From Fonsecaea monophora (Eukaryota > Ascomycota > Eurotiomycetes > Chaetothyriales > Herpotrichiellaceae): a DNA stretch of 64,000 bases. Each line of letters starts with the position of its first letter. The first letter of the stretch is position 1. Position numbers and translations under genes: made by a program. Location of the stretch: contig NW_019173945.1 of the NCBI RefSeq assembly GCF_001642475.1, positions 248,001 to 312,000 of the forward strand, in the 5' to 3' direction. The notes beneath the pieces are model-generated. The model saw only the letters and a program-made list of their open reading frames with translations. It searched no databases and was not told where the DNA came from. This document shows, in pieces, positions 41,352 to 53,320 of this stretch.

Positions 41352-43741
41352 TCATATGGCCAGCGACGCGAATTGGCCCTCGACTTCACTCATCTCGACC
41401 GCGCTGGACAGGCCCGTCAAGACCCCGTAGGCTTTGCATGAGCCGCCGATCCAAAGCTCGTACCGGATGTTCTTGCCCAGAATCTTGATGCGTGCTTCGT
41501 ATCGAAGGAGGTAATAAAAGTTCTTGTCGCGCTTGTTCCAGAAGCGTTTCTCTCCGCGGACCCTTTCCACGGCCAGTTGCTTCAGCTCGCGTGCCGGGAT
41601 GACGAATGCAATCTCTCCTTGCGAACGGCACCCTGGCAATAATGAATTGATCAGTCCCTCTGGCATCTCATCTGAAGGGATCGGGTCGGGCGGGGAACAG
41701 GCATATACCAATATTCTTGTCATGTCCGCGGTGAAAATGATCTTCAAGAACAGTGTCTGATTTATTTTCGACAAGTTCGATGCGGATCAAAAGGTCCTGC
41801 TTCAGGTGTCGGAAGGTACGATCTAGGACAAAGGCCTTCTCAGGGAACGTCTGGCCCTGTGCTGGTATTCTCTGTCCCTGTGCAGGCCCGGTTAGTTGCT
41901 GTTGCGATCATCCGCACTTTTTCATAGACTGTACCTACCCGATGGACAATGTAGGTGATGCAACCGCAAGCGTACAATCCGCCGTCGTCGGCATCAAATT
42001 CCTGAACGACATTCTCGGGCTTATGACCTTCGAACGTGTCAGGTTCGCACACCTCTTCAGTGACAAACCCATAGCTGGCTTGCATGATCTCGTCTGGGCC
42101 AGATACTTGGTTCAAGTAGCGCAAGCATCCGCCTCTGGAGATTGTATCTTGGCTGCATGGTGGTTTTGGATGAGCAAGCTATTAGCACGAGTGTCTCATT
42201 TTTCGCGTACCTTGTATGTTCTCTCACAACACGACAATCTTTATCGTTGATACTTTCTCGCAGGAAGCTCAGTAACCAGTTGGACAAAGAAAAGCCCCCG
42301 ATGAGAACGACGTGCTATGATGATTTGAGTAGCGAGACAGCAACGCGGGAAGGTTTGACCTACAGTGCAGGGTGTTTTGTTTTTCGCAGCGGCTTGCATC
42401 TGACTTTGAATCAACCCCAAGATCTGGTTGAAAAGAGGAAGGTAGATTCCGTCGATGAATTCCCTGTCACAAGGTAGTGAGAAGGCTAGTAATCCAATCC
42501 TTCGACAACGAAACTAACCTATTGGCGTAGAAGGAGTTACTGGCTGAGTCCGGGTTGTCTTCCAGTTTCGGCAGAAACGGGACAGTGATGTAGTCGCCTG
42601 TTGAATCGCTCCGGACCTCCTTCTTTACTGTGTCGAAGTCGTGGTTCGCCGCGCTCAAAATGTCATCGATGGTCCAGCCTTCGGGAAGATAATCCCTTGT
42701 GTTTCGATAGCGGGGGTCGGCTTCGATGGTGGTCTTCAATGCGCTGACAAGAGCCTTATTCAAGTGGCTAGAGCCGCAAACGGCGCCTGTAAGAGATGCC
42801 TGATTAGCCCGCGTGGATCATGACTTCGGACGGAGCAGCAGCCTACCATCGCCAGGGACCACAGGGTCAAAGCGGAAAGGATACACATGTGTAACCTTGC
42901 AGACCATCAAATCCTATGCCATGTTAGTGTGAAACAAGATGCATTGGGGAACCTTAGATTGGCCATGCTGTACCGAAGTTCCTCCTCCAAGGTCGGCGAT
43001 CATGAATACATCGCCCAGCTACAAGCATTGGTCAACCACCCACATCCTCTGCACAGGGATCAGGCTTGTCCTGTATATCATGAAACTCACGTTCAACAAG
43101 ACATCCGAGACTCTGTCACAGAAGTACGTCGCCGCAGCATCTGCTTCGGACACCAGATATACTTCGGAGTCGTGGCCAAAGGAGAGGTCTTTGGCAGCAG
43201 TCTCCATGGCATGTGCCATGACGGAGCAGGCGCGGGCGTTCCATACGTTGGGCACTGTGAGTACCAGCTGAACGGTGCAATCATCGCAGTATCTATTGTT
43301 GAGTTGCAGCTCAGACTTGGTATGTCCGAGCAGAAAGGTCAAGTAATCGGTAATGGCATCGCCGATAGTGAGGCCCAGGCTGTCCAGCTGACTCGACACT
43401 CTTTGTGCCTCGTGCAGTCTCTTTTCGTCCTTGGAGTTGTCGAGGACTAATTTGAACCATTGCAGCAGGATTCCCTGGCGGTGCATGTTGCTGTCCCATT
43501 TTTTCCAAGCGTCATATCCGTAGAATGTTTGACCTTCACTATACAGTATCTCGGTCGGTGTTTCAAATATTTCTCCCATTTTGGACGCGGATGCTCCGGG
43601 ATAGTTTCTGATGGAAAACAATTTTGGTTGCTTGTCTGCAACATCTTTGAGCTTGTCGCCAAAGGGCCGCTGATGGTATGTCACCGACGAGTATGTGGTT
43701 CCAAAGTCAACCGCCACCACAAAATGGTAGTGCGTAGTCAT
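41352..43741 (-). CDS. Hsp70-like ATPase (fungal HSPA12-type actin-fold protein)
   Basis: Nucleotide-binding actin/Hsp70-fold protein without a canonical chaperone substrate domain; its role is unknown and possibly stress- or signalling-related. About nine exons can be followed on the minus strand from ATG 43741. Exon 1 contains FVVAVDFGTTYSSVTYH (phosphate 1). A short exon has LGDVFMIADLGGGTS (phosphate 2). Later exons contain KVTHVYPFRFDPVVPGDG and GAVCGSSHLNKAL, then REFIDGIYLPLFNQILGLI and HVVLIGGFSLSNWLL (adenosine motif). The last segments carry GLYACGCITYIVHR and FYYLLRYEARIKIL, ending EGQFASLAI. All splices keep frame by eye; exact borders are not listed because several are short. A (CTG)7 repeat lies in the leader. 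It is divergent from the PHD-finger gene. Confidence 0.85.
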
Positions 43742-44156
43742 GATCGGGAGGAAGAGCCTTTCGAAAGTGAACAAGGATAGTTGGGTGATTGAATCGGCAT
43801 CTGCTGCTGCTGCTGCTGCTGCGAATTAATAGGCTGACAGATACGCAGGCCAACGTTTGAGCAGAAGGAAGAGTAGAAAGGACGTCGCAAACGGGCCATC
43901 TGAGTGTACTTGTATTTTTCTTCTCACAGCCTCACACAGCACATCATAAGCTGTGTGCTTGATCCCTGGCCACTGCCAGCACATTGCAGGTACAGAAATA
44001 GCCTAGCGCCATGCAACTTGGGGATGGTTGCCTACTCAGCCTGATCAAGTTGAATGGGTGAGAAAGATGTCGAGTCAGGACATTGCGAGCTCTCTCACCT
44101 AGACCTGCCCGCCTGCAAAAGATACCATCGCCCTTGCTGAAGGAGGTGCGCGAGAA
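43742..44156. promoter_or_regulatory. Divergent promoter region with a trinucleotide repeat
   Basis: About 415 bases lie between the Hsp70-like and PHD-finger genes. A perfect (CTG)7 run at 43801-43821 is about 60 bases upstream of the Hsp70-like start. No gene is seen. Confidence 0.5.
43801..43821. repeat. (CTG)7 trinucleotide repeat
   Basis: A perfect trinucleotide run in the probable 5' leader of the Hsp70-like gene, where it would be transcribed as CAG repeats. Confidence 0.9.
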
Positions 44157-46127
44157 ATGACAGAGAGTGTCTCCAGCGAAGCGTCGACCCGCTCGGCCTG
44201 GCCGCGTGAGGTGATGGTCTTCATGCTCGCGTTTATTAGTACCCATGAGAAGCTGTTTGAATCAGACAGCACACGAGCTGTTGGTTTCGCAAAATTGGCT
44301 GAACGGCTCACGACCCTCCATCCCAAAAGTCTGTCATACACGCCCAAGAAAGTGAAGGCGAAGCTCGTCGAGATTCACAAGTGGTGCGGGGGTAAAGCTC
44401 CCATCGAAGAGCTTTACCATTATGGCGTCCATCAAGTCACTCTGCCTGATTTGGAGTTGTGGCAATACGCCACATACGACGAGATTCGGCATCAAATTGA
44501 CATCTTCCGCTTGTGAGTGAATAATTCCGCTGACATATGCGTCGACAACTCGTGCCTTGCCTTTACTTACACCCTTGTATACGAGCAGGGAGCAAGGACT
44601 GTTCGACCCGTCCTCAACCATAACTCAGCCTGTCGCAAGCAAGAGCAAATATGAGACACGTCAACAAAACCCGTCTACAAGACAAAACTCGGTGTATCTG
44701 CCCGTTTGACACCTAAGATGGCCAACGATCTGTTTGCTGTGAGCGATGTGAGACGTGGCAGCACGTCTTCTGCTACTACGAACCCCCCGAAAACCACTTC
44801 TGCGACAAGTGTGCCAATGATCTGGAAGACAATCGGGCGGAAGCTTCCATGCAGAGCGTCACCAAAGAAATAGAGCTGCGGTCTGTCGGTCCCGACAATG
44901 AGGAGGACGAACAGGTATGGCAGATCCAATCTCCGGTTTCACATATACATATCTCATTGTTGTCTTGGGACTGACTTGTATCCTAGAGCCGAGACGACCT
45001 GCTGAAGAAGGTCGGAGAGCTACAGCATTTGACGCGTCAACTCACTGCTGAAAACCAAAGTTGTCAACGCCAGATCAGATCATACAAGCTTGCCCTCCAG
45101 AACGAGAGGCAGCTCAGTGCATTTACCACTTTTCGGGACTTTGACGCCATAGAAATTGAGCAGAACTTGCTTCCCACCCCGGAGATTGGGAAGACGGTCC
45201 AAAAGATCAATAACCTGATCCGCGGGTATTTATCATCACAACGACTTCGTGATAAAGAGCTCCCCTTGATCTCACTGGTCCGAGGAGGCGCGACATCGGA
45301 GGAGCTCTCCAACACTTGGAGCTCATATCTGGGAAAGCAGCCATCCTCCACCAAGAAGAATACAACGAGGCATCTGAAGAACACCACTGCGTCATCACAC
45401 GCCATTCTGAAGACGCTCGTCTGGGCAGCCATCCGTGAATGGATCTTCAAGTCGGATGTCTTTTCCCTCGAGGAGTTTGCAGGGCCCTTATTGCCTCAAA
45501 TGTCCCATTGCGTCTCGAATCGCGGTACGTTTTTTGTTCTTGAAACTTATAGTATCAAGCGCATAAAATCCTAACCTGACACCAGACGGACCGGAAGCCC
45601 TACGAAATCTCTACCTCGCTTCTTGGTCGGCACTATTGCAGATGGAGAACTCGTGGTTCCAGGACCTCTTGAAGGCCAAAGCCGACGAGCTGGGACAGCG
45701 GCTGTTGGCCACGGTTGGCTCACTGGCACAGATTTGTAACGCCGATGCTCAAAGCCAATCCGATAGCATCAAACAGGATCTCGACAACGACGAAGACCAC
45801 AACCGCTTCCAAGAGATAGCGATGACGGCCCTGGTGCTAAAATCTCGGCTGCCCTTTAAAGCTTCCTTGGTCGAATTGTATCTCCCAGCCCCGGGCGACT
45901 TCTTTGCCGACTGCCACGATACACCTCTGCCGCCGACAGGTCGCCTTGAAAAAGGGAAGGTCCTCGTCGCCATTAGTCCCGCAATCATCTTGTACACTCT
46001 GGGCGGCGCGAACGACAAAGACCAAACTCCAAGTTCGGTGTTGGACTGCATGGTGGTCAATGGGGACATGGATCGAGAACAAGGAACCGTTGTCTGTCCG
46101 GCTTCTGTCCTATACGAGAAAGAGTGA
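44157..46127 (+). pseudogene. PHD-finger protein with in-frame TAA inside the finger
   Basis: Likely nuclear chromatin-reader protein of a fungal-specific type. Four exons fit in frame: 44157..44512, 44629..44914, 44987..45524 and 45586..46127 (574 codons). Residues 1-119 form an N-terminal helical domain. The second exon encodes a C4HC3 finger: RCICPFDT, then a TAA codon at 44714-44716, then DGQRSVCCERCETWQHVF, CYY and HFCDKC. All zinc ligands are intact on both sides of the stop. After the finger come a coiled coil (DLLKKVGELQHLTRQLTAEN), a helical domain with ILKTLVWAAIREWIF, and a C-terminal domain ending VVCPASVLYEKE. No intron can remove the stop. Options are a recent nonsense mutation, a sequence error, read-through or recoding. 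Except for the stop it looks under constraint. Confidence 0.75.
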
Positions 46128-47054
46128 AGTGGTTTGGGGGGAAACTAAAGACGTTCGACAGTGCTTTCAGATACGCATATTCGCCAGATACCAATAACAT
46201 GTTTTGTCTTGAGTGTAGCTGGCCATGGAAAGGTCCGGTTTGAGTGGACTCCCCCCGGAAGTAAAAGATCCGAAGTAGAAATGGTGGGATGCTAGCCTTG
46301 ACTCGATTCAGGAACAGAAGAAGCTGCTCGCTGATCGGGGGTCTCCGACCGTGGCCCACCATGTACTCACATGACCACTAGGACCGAGCAAGGACGGGCA
46401 CTCCTTCGATACCTGGATACCTAGGTAGTCAGGTGAGAGGAGCCAGATTAGGCTCCCTCCACTCGGCTCAAGGGGAAACTCAGTGAGTGGCTCAGGCACC
46501 CTCACCGTTAGCTTGGAAGCTCGACTTCAACTAAAATCGGACTCACAAATAACTCATTAAATTATTAATTATATAGGAGGCTCAGTAGCGTCAGTACTAT
46601 ACTAGGGAGAATATCGAACATTCGTTAAATATCCAAACGCTTTAGTATTTAGGTTGTCGCCAGGACGTAGCCACACTTTCAAAGCCACGGGATGTTCTGT
46701 AAATCTGAGCCATTAGGCTGACCAAAGGGTTCCTGGTTGAGTGCTACGGATAGGTGGCAGGCCACAGCCTATAGCCGAAGGCTGCCGGGCTATCCTTGGT
46801 TACGTGATAGGTCACGTGGACCGAGGGCTGCTACACTAAGGCTTACGGTCTTGGCACGATGAATATCTACCTCGCCCTGCGACTCCGTTAGTTTAATGAC
46901 CCTTATCTAGCAATTTACAATCGATTTAACCCCTACATTTAGGCTGTTTAAGTCCCCTTACATGATATAACTTACAATCTGAGGCACTTCCAATTGTAAT
47001 CTGGGCCAGTCACAAATCACTGTCTTTTCTGGGGCAAACCTTCAGCGAAGCGTA
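46128..47054. other. Gene-poor, AT-richer region upstream of the HET gene
   Basis: No gene is seen. The stretch around 46550-46650 and 46900-46990 is AT-rich with TTAAT-type words. GGAGCC and GGCTCC form a small inverted repeat at 46439-46456. The composition differs from neighbouring coding blocks and suggests an accessory insertion or decayed transposon, but no ends were found. Confidence 0.45.
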
Positions 47055-48942
47055 ATGAGGCTCATCAACACTCAGACGTACGAGTTACGGCAATTCTTCA
47101 ACAATGATACGCCTAAATACGCCATCCTCTCTCACACTTGGGAGGAAGAGGAAGTTTTGTTTCATCACATGAACAATATCGCGCGTTCAACCCAAAATAA
47201 GTTGGGTTTTAAAAAGGTGCAAGGAGCGTGCTCTCTTGCACAATCTCAAGGCTACGAGTGGATATGGATAGATACATGTTGCATCGACAAGTCGAACAGC
47301 GCAGAGCTTTCTGAGGCTATTAATTCCATGTTTCAATACTACCAAGAAGCAGAAGTGTGCTATGTCTATCTCAAAGACGTTACCCGGCGGAATCCAAAGG
47401 GCATTTTTGAGACCGAGTTCCGTTGCAGCAAGTGGTTTACTCGCGGTTGGACGCTACAAGAGCTTATAGCTCCCGCCAGGGTCGAATTCTACACGGCACT
47501 GTGGTCCAAAATTGGCCTAAAAATGGAAGATTCACTGTCTGTCTTGATTTCAGAAATCACTGGCATAGATTTGCAAACGCTAAAGGGTGGCAATGTGCTC
47601 AGCGTTAGCATTGCTCGCCGCATGTATTGGGCATCGAAGCGAAAGACCAGCCGTGTCGAAGACCGTGCATACTCGCTGCTAGGTCTTTTTGACGTAAGTA
47701 TGCCCATGATATATGGAGAGGGAATCAAAGCCTTTCGGCGGCTGCAAGAGGAGATTCTCAAGTCAACTGATGATCAGTCCATTTTTGCCTGGCACAGTCC
47801 AGAGTATTCTGAGGGAACAGTCGTCGACGTTTTCGCGTCTTCCCCGTCGGACTTTGTTGGATCTGGAGCCATTGCCCGAGAACCTTTCCACCGTGTGCGT
47901 GGAAAGCCCACGACAATCACAAATCAGGGCGTGATCATAGAGCTACCCATTATGTCCGTTACTCGTCTTGGCACGACCGAGTTCAAACTTTATGACGAAG
48001 TCCACGCCATTTTAGACTGTCAAATTGGAAGTGCTCCGGGAACTTTTCCAATGATTCGACTTCGAAGCCTCCATGCTACGACGCAAGATGGTCCCAAACA
48101 TTATTTCCGTGTCATGACTGGAGAGTCTATTCCGACATTTGGGTACTTTGATAGGCAATCGGCCATTACGGATGCGCCCGTTATTGGTTTGGATCCTACT
48201 CAACTCCACGTTGACGCTTACAAAGAAATACTAGGTGAGGCATACTATCCACGATGAGAGATACAGTTGAGCTGACCGGCAAGACAAAAACTACCTGCAA
48301 TGGAAGATGGAGTCCATTGTTCTCGCACGGATGAAGCCTCAGATCCGAGAGCTAAAACCTGAACTCTCATGGTCTTTGTCGCTACTGGCATCTCACTATC
48401 CACCTGATGACACTAAATACTGGCTTTTGTGCTTCAAAGGGCACGGTGTTTGCACAAAAATTGCAAAGGCCTACGATGCTGAAGATTGGGACGCATTATC
48501 GATGCAGATGCGAGTTTGGAGCATACCGCGCATATACTATACTATTGGAAAGTTCCGATTTATAGACGCCATCTTCCAGGTTTCGATGACGGAGAACACG
48601 CTATTTGATAATCCATGGAGCGAGGAGTTTACCACCTTACTTGTAGGACGGCAAGCCGAACACCGTCGAATGAGCCCGCAACCGTGGTGCCGATTTCTTG
48701 ACCATCCGATAGATTTTTCAAGAGCCGCAGATATTGTATCGTCTTACGAGCGCACATCAATCGCGAGCGATCCGGAAGCTGATACATCACTTACAACTTA
48801 TAGGAACCGTAGTGTTGTGGCTTGTGTTAAGACGAAGGAGATATCAGGTGTTTTCTACCATGTTATTTCAGTCTTACCTACTCAAGAAGGTTCAGATTCG
48901 GCTAACATGGAGGTGTTCCTCTGTAATGGCATCGATTTTTAA
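47055..48942 (+). CDS. HET-domain (heterokaryon incompatibility) protein
   Basis: HET-domain proteins act in non-self recognition and programmed cell death after hyphal fusion. Exons 47055..48234 and 48284..48942 flank a 49-base GTGAGG...AAG intron with a CTGAC branch site; the product is 612 residues. The HET domain occupies about residues 20-160 with its three blocks: YAILSHTWEEEEV, EWIWIDTCCIDKSNSAELSEA and FTRGWTLQELIAP. RVEDRAYSLLGLFDVSMPMIYGEG follows, the usual post-domain block. No NACHT, ankyrin or WD repeats follow; the C-terminal half is unrecognised. If the intron is not spliced, translation stops at 48257, just after the domain. The gene stands alone in AT-richer DNA with a HET fragment downstream. 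Confidence 0.92.
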
Positions 48943-49289
48943 GGAGGAGGCTACTAGCACCGGAGCGCATATTCTGAAGTTTTAGGTTATTACAATTATG
49001 CTTTAGCAGGGCTGTGCGCCGGAAATATTATGTTTCACTTTTTCACGTAAACCTGAATCACAGTTATAGGAAGTTAAGGGGTTAAAGGCACTTCACATTC
49101 GAGCGCTTCCTGTTTCTCGAACAGCGGGCGATCGACAGCTAAGTTATTTTGCATCTTGAGAAATCAAATGCAGTGCGTGGAAGCGATCGTTTTGTTAAGC
49201 ACTATCCGCATCAAGCTGATCTCTAGGTGGCCTTTTCCCGTCGCCTTGCTGTCTTGTGAGACTGACCTGGTCCACTCCATGCACAGCCT

Positions 49290-49455
49290 CTCAAGGCATT
49301 TTTGCGTGGGTGACCGGTGTTGCATGAATAAGGCAAATACCGTAGAGCTGTCCGAAGCCATTAATTATTTGCGTCATTGGTGCCATGCGCAAGGGACATT
49401 AGGCAGCAGCGTAAGGCGTCCAGGTTCCCTGCCGCCGTTCGAAACAGATGCCTAG
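49290..49455 (+). pseudogene. Fragment of a second HET-domain gene
   Basis: The translation VGDRCCMNKANTVELSEAIN aligns with the IDTCCIDKSNSAELSEAIN block of the intact HET gene 2 kb upstream, at protein and DNA level. Similarity ends within about 25 codons, and no start or other HET blocks are found around it. It is a decayed or truncated duplicate. Confidence 0.65.
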
Positions 49456-49502
49456 TCAAGAGGCAAGTATAGCCGATTGCAGCGGTATGTTTACTTAAGG
49501 AG

Positions 49503-49570
49503 AGCTCAGGAAGTGTTTAGTGAGCGCTCAGGTAAGCTCAGCCAAAGGCTCAGTTAAAGCTCAGGTTAAA
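49503..49570. repeat. Short interspersed GCTCAG(G)-type repeats
   Basis: Five or more copies of GCTCAG followed by G/T and A-rich bases occur within 70 bases. Isolated GGCTCAG words also occur on the other side of the HET gene near 46487 and 46580. Confidence 0.5.
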
Positions 49571-49914
49571 GCAGCCTTCGCTCACCCTCCAGGATCAAAT
49601 CGTAAATGGCAACTAGGTTTTTCGTTCTCGAGTAATATAGGTAGCCCTTGTAATTACCTCATATATCTTGTCTCTCGGACAAGGCCGAGCCTCTTTGATG
49701 CTTTGTCACGTGCAAGATTAGAGCGGCCTTCGGCACCGTTACCGGACGCAAAAGATAAGGGATCAAGTACGGTTCGAGGTAGATATATGCGTGTATGTAT
49801 GTATCCAAGATGCAAATCTACACAAGTCGGTCTAGCGCACCGAGTACCACCGAACAGGGACTTCAAACCCTTAAAGTATGTATCGGAATTGTGGATTCTG
49901 TAACGACCGAGATA

Positions 49915-51775
49915 TCAGTGGTCAGCACTATTCATTCGAAAAATCTGTCCGGCAGAGAGAAAAGGAAGAGGAGATAAACAAAAGAGAGAGGAGTTGTCAG
50001 AAAACTCGCTCCGCCGAACCGCACGTACCTTCTTGTCAGTCAAATCATCCTCGTAGGCATGCTCAAAGGCCTCCATTGTTCCCGCTTTGTCCCGCTTCTT
50101 GTTCTCCCAGACACAGACCAATCGATACACAATGGCCAGGACGGCAGAGACCGCCGAAGTGACAACGACGGCGATAAATCCTGGCGCATAGACGGGAGCG
50201 TCCTCTGGCTTGAAGAGGAGGGGCCCCACGAAATTACCTGAGATCTCCGAGTTAGAACACAGTTGTTACATTGTAACAAAGGGAGACCATGCGAAACACG
50301 GCCATGGACTCGAGACAAAGGCAAGGGGAGAAGAACATACCCAGACAATAACCCACAAAAATGCCCGAACTCGCCAGACTCCTCTTTGTGTAGCCGGCGG
50401 TGTTGGCAATCTGCATACCCATCAACACCGCATAGCCACCTCCAAAGCTCGCCAGGGTGTATGCTCCAAACAGCAATCCACCAGTGGCATCTCTCGGCAA
50501 CAACCAAAGTAGGAGACTGGCCATGATGGTGCCCAGCTCGCAAACAACCACCAGGTAAGCCCTCGTATTTGGGAACTTGTACGCAATGTACGGGGCCACC
50601 CATTCTATTGTTCCGATAATCAAACCAGCGGGCATGATCAACAGCAGCGAATTGAGCGTGTTGAACCCAAAACTGGCAATGATGATTGCGGTGAAGGTGG
50701 AGACGGGTCCATTGGCAATCATGATCAGGAATGCCATTGAGAAGACGATCCAGAATTTCACGTCGAGTAGCAGTTCCCAGAGCTGTTCAACTTTGAAATG
50801 TGTGTTGCGGACGCCAGCGTTGTTGACACGTAAGCGAGCCACGGCAATGTATCGTTCGCGCTCGTTAAAGCACTTGGCCCGGATAGGGTCGGGTGGCATG
50901 AAGAAATAGATGACAACGGACCAGAGAATGGTGAGGGCACCGGCGACGAGGTACATATAACGCCATGGGGAGAGAGAGCCGCGAATGTGACCGAGGCCGT
51001 AATTGATCAGGGGTGAAACGATGGAGACGTAACCGGTGCAGCAATACCAGGCGCTTGAGGGGAACCAGGCGTCAGCAACAAACATCGACGAGCAATACAT
51101 TCACGAGGAGTTGGACCTACCCCATGCGCAACGCCTGCTCGTTCTTCTTGTAGAACTGTCCAACCACCAACATGAACATCGGACTGATTCCGGACTCCAA
51201 GAAGCCCAAGAAAAATCGCTGGGCGTAGAGGCTTTGCCAATTGTGGCAAGCCGCAGTGCACATCAAGCATATTCCCCAGACGCACACGATCAAAGAAGCG
51301 ACCCGTTCGATGGGATAACGCTGTGCCATGACGATGGCCGGGTATGCGCCCACAATAAAGCCCAGGTAGAAGATTGCGGCAGAGAACGAATAACGGTTCC
51401 CGACTTCGAGGTTGAGATCAGTGCGGATCCCAAACAGTGCCTGAGGACATCAGATTAAGTCTTGACGACATGTGTTGCAAGGGGCATTTCAATCGTTCCA
51501 CGTACCGCTTGCGCGAGCATGGCCTTGTCATAATATTGTAAGCCGTAGGTAGCGCAGAGAATTGGAAGCAACCGTCGATCGATCTTCCGTTGGACTTTCT
51601 TTTCCTCCTTCTCATCCCACGTTTCTTCGCCGCTGTAATTGGCAAGGACTTTCATTGCCTCATCGTTATGAATCGTGTCGACAGTGATGGTCTTTTTAAG
51701 CTCAGCAACTGCATCGTCGTGACTCTTGGGCGTTGTCTCAGCCTGGATGGCTTCTGGTTTCTCTATATCCGCCAT
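49915..51775 (-). CDS. MFS transporter, allantoate/nicotinate permease-like (ACS family)
   Basis: Plasma-membrane anion:cation symporter of the Dal5/Tna1 type, probably for a small organic anion or vitamin. Exons on the minus strand are 51775..51506, 51440..51121, 51053..50341, 50237..50029 and 49944..49915 (introns 65, 67, 103 and 84 bases), giving 513 residues. The cytoplasmic N-terminus ends KVQRKIDRRLLPILCATYG, the family signature before TM1, followed by LQYYDKAMLAQAALFGIRTD across the first splice. Other blocks are YPIERVASLIVCVWG, RFFLGFLESGISPMF and AWYCCTGYVSI. The tail is ENKKRDKAGTMEAFEHAYED before the final small exon. The last intron is a multiple of three, so read-through would only add residues. 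No functional partner is adjacent. Confidence 0.92.
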
Positions 51776-53320
51776 GGCGGCTCAATAGACTTGGCGAAAA
51801 GTTGTAAAATCTTGTGGGAAAGACGTGAGGGTTTTCCTATGTATCAGGAGAATTCACTACTGGGAACACGCGAAGAATTCAAAGAGGCGATTGGAAAAAC
51901 AGCAGATCGAGAGTTGGCCGAACCAGACATATAAAGCCTTCGTCCTGCGGGATATCGCTTCGGTTCCCGTGTTCTTCGGCTACTCCTCATATTCGCCAAG
52001 TATCGAAGACGTCTATATTCCGAGGATATCTTGATCAAGTCTCGAGTATTATGCGGGGGGTGTTGCTGGGGTTTTGGTGGACTGAATATCTGACAGCGAA
52101 TGTCAACGAGAAGCCAAGGCTGGGCTTAATCCATTTTTGTCGATCAGTAACTAAGCCTGGTTGCTTGGGTGCGGAGTCCCAGGACTAAGACTTCTCTTAC
52201 ATCACGAGCCGGATTCTTTGACCTCTCTGGTGCTTGTCGCCCCATGATTTTTGCCTTGGTCCGCGGTAGGGGCCGCTTGGGTGTGGGGAGATTGGGGAGA
52301 ATTTGCGACTCGTAGGCCGACCAAAGTAGCCAGTGAGCTCTGGGCCATCGCAACGATTGGGGAGCGCGGCCAGAGCAAAAGTACGTACAAGTAGTACCTG
52401 GAGTAGACTTTCCGCACGTGCATGCAGCCGACACTGCTGGATTGGTCCTGTTAGCCATATAACCTCGGGGATCGCGAGGGCCTGGGCTGGGCATCTCATT
52501 GCCCTCTTGTCGCTGAGCACTTTACCGACTTGTCGACCTTAATGACTCGTATTGGTAGTGTGTGTGGCTTTTAGAGAAGCATCTTTGAAGCTCATCATCC
52601 TAGTTTCTTGGTGCTGAACCAGGTGGTTGACAGCCAAGAAAGACGCTGCGTCGCCGAGACCGTGTGCCACTTAAACCACTGCCTGTTTTAGGCAACTGGT
52701 CGGCTTGTGATTTTTCCGTAGAGCTTGGAGGGGGAAGGTGATTGTGGCCGATCGCGTTGGCGTGGATAGTGGCCCAAAGGCGGATAGCCGAGTCAGAGCC
52801 AGAGGGTGTTTAGGAGTCATTGTAGACTCCCCAGTGCAGGATTTAAGGTCTCGCAGGAATTGGAGCATCGTAAGGGTTGGCTTTTGCGATCTGGCAAGCG
52901 ACCAAGGGTGACACAGACGATGTTAAAAGAAGCTCAACCTAGGAGGGAGTCCTTCACCTTAAGTACTAGACATAACATGCTGAAAAGAATGCCGATCACC
53001 TTCAAATGATGATGGATTTTTGATTAGAAGTGTCTATCTGACATTTTGTGCCTCGGGAAGGAGAAAACGCACCCGTGATCAGAACCAGGCTTGGCAAATG
53101 ACCCTCGAAGAGACACGCGAGGCTGATTTCCCCTGATGAAACCCTTGAGTGCGCATTATCATTTCAACTGTTGCCTCTTCAACCATTCACTGACCAAAGC
53201 ATCAATTCTCTCTAACCTCCTGTCCACTCCTTCCTCACCTAGCTGCCCGGGACCTGGTACGGCCGCTGCTTGGTCTTCTTCTCCGCGAGATCGAACAAAG
53301 ATGCCGACGGTTGTTATTGA
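51776..53320. other. Intergenic region, no supported gene
   Basis: About 1.5 kb. Open frames on either strand are below 120 codons, with no family resemblance and no splice pattern linking them. Confidence 0.5.

Larger units (their letters stand above)
48943..49914. other. Gene-poor region containing a HET remnant and short repeats
   Basis: Besides the HET fragment listed separately, the stretch 49503-49570 has at least five copies of GCTCAG spaced 10-25 bases apart. No intact gene is seen. Confidence 0.5.

Noticed and set aside
44714..44716. Known fungal A-to-I mRNA editing as the explanation for the PHD stop
   Set aside because: A TAA would need both adenosines edited to become a tryptophan codon, whereas reported stop-loss editing favours TAG. 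There is no evidence here, so it is kept only as a remote option.
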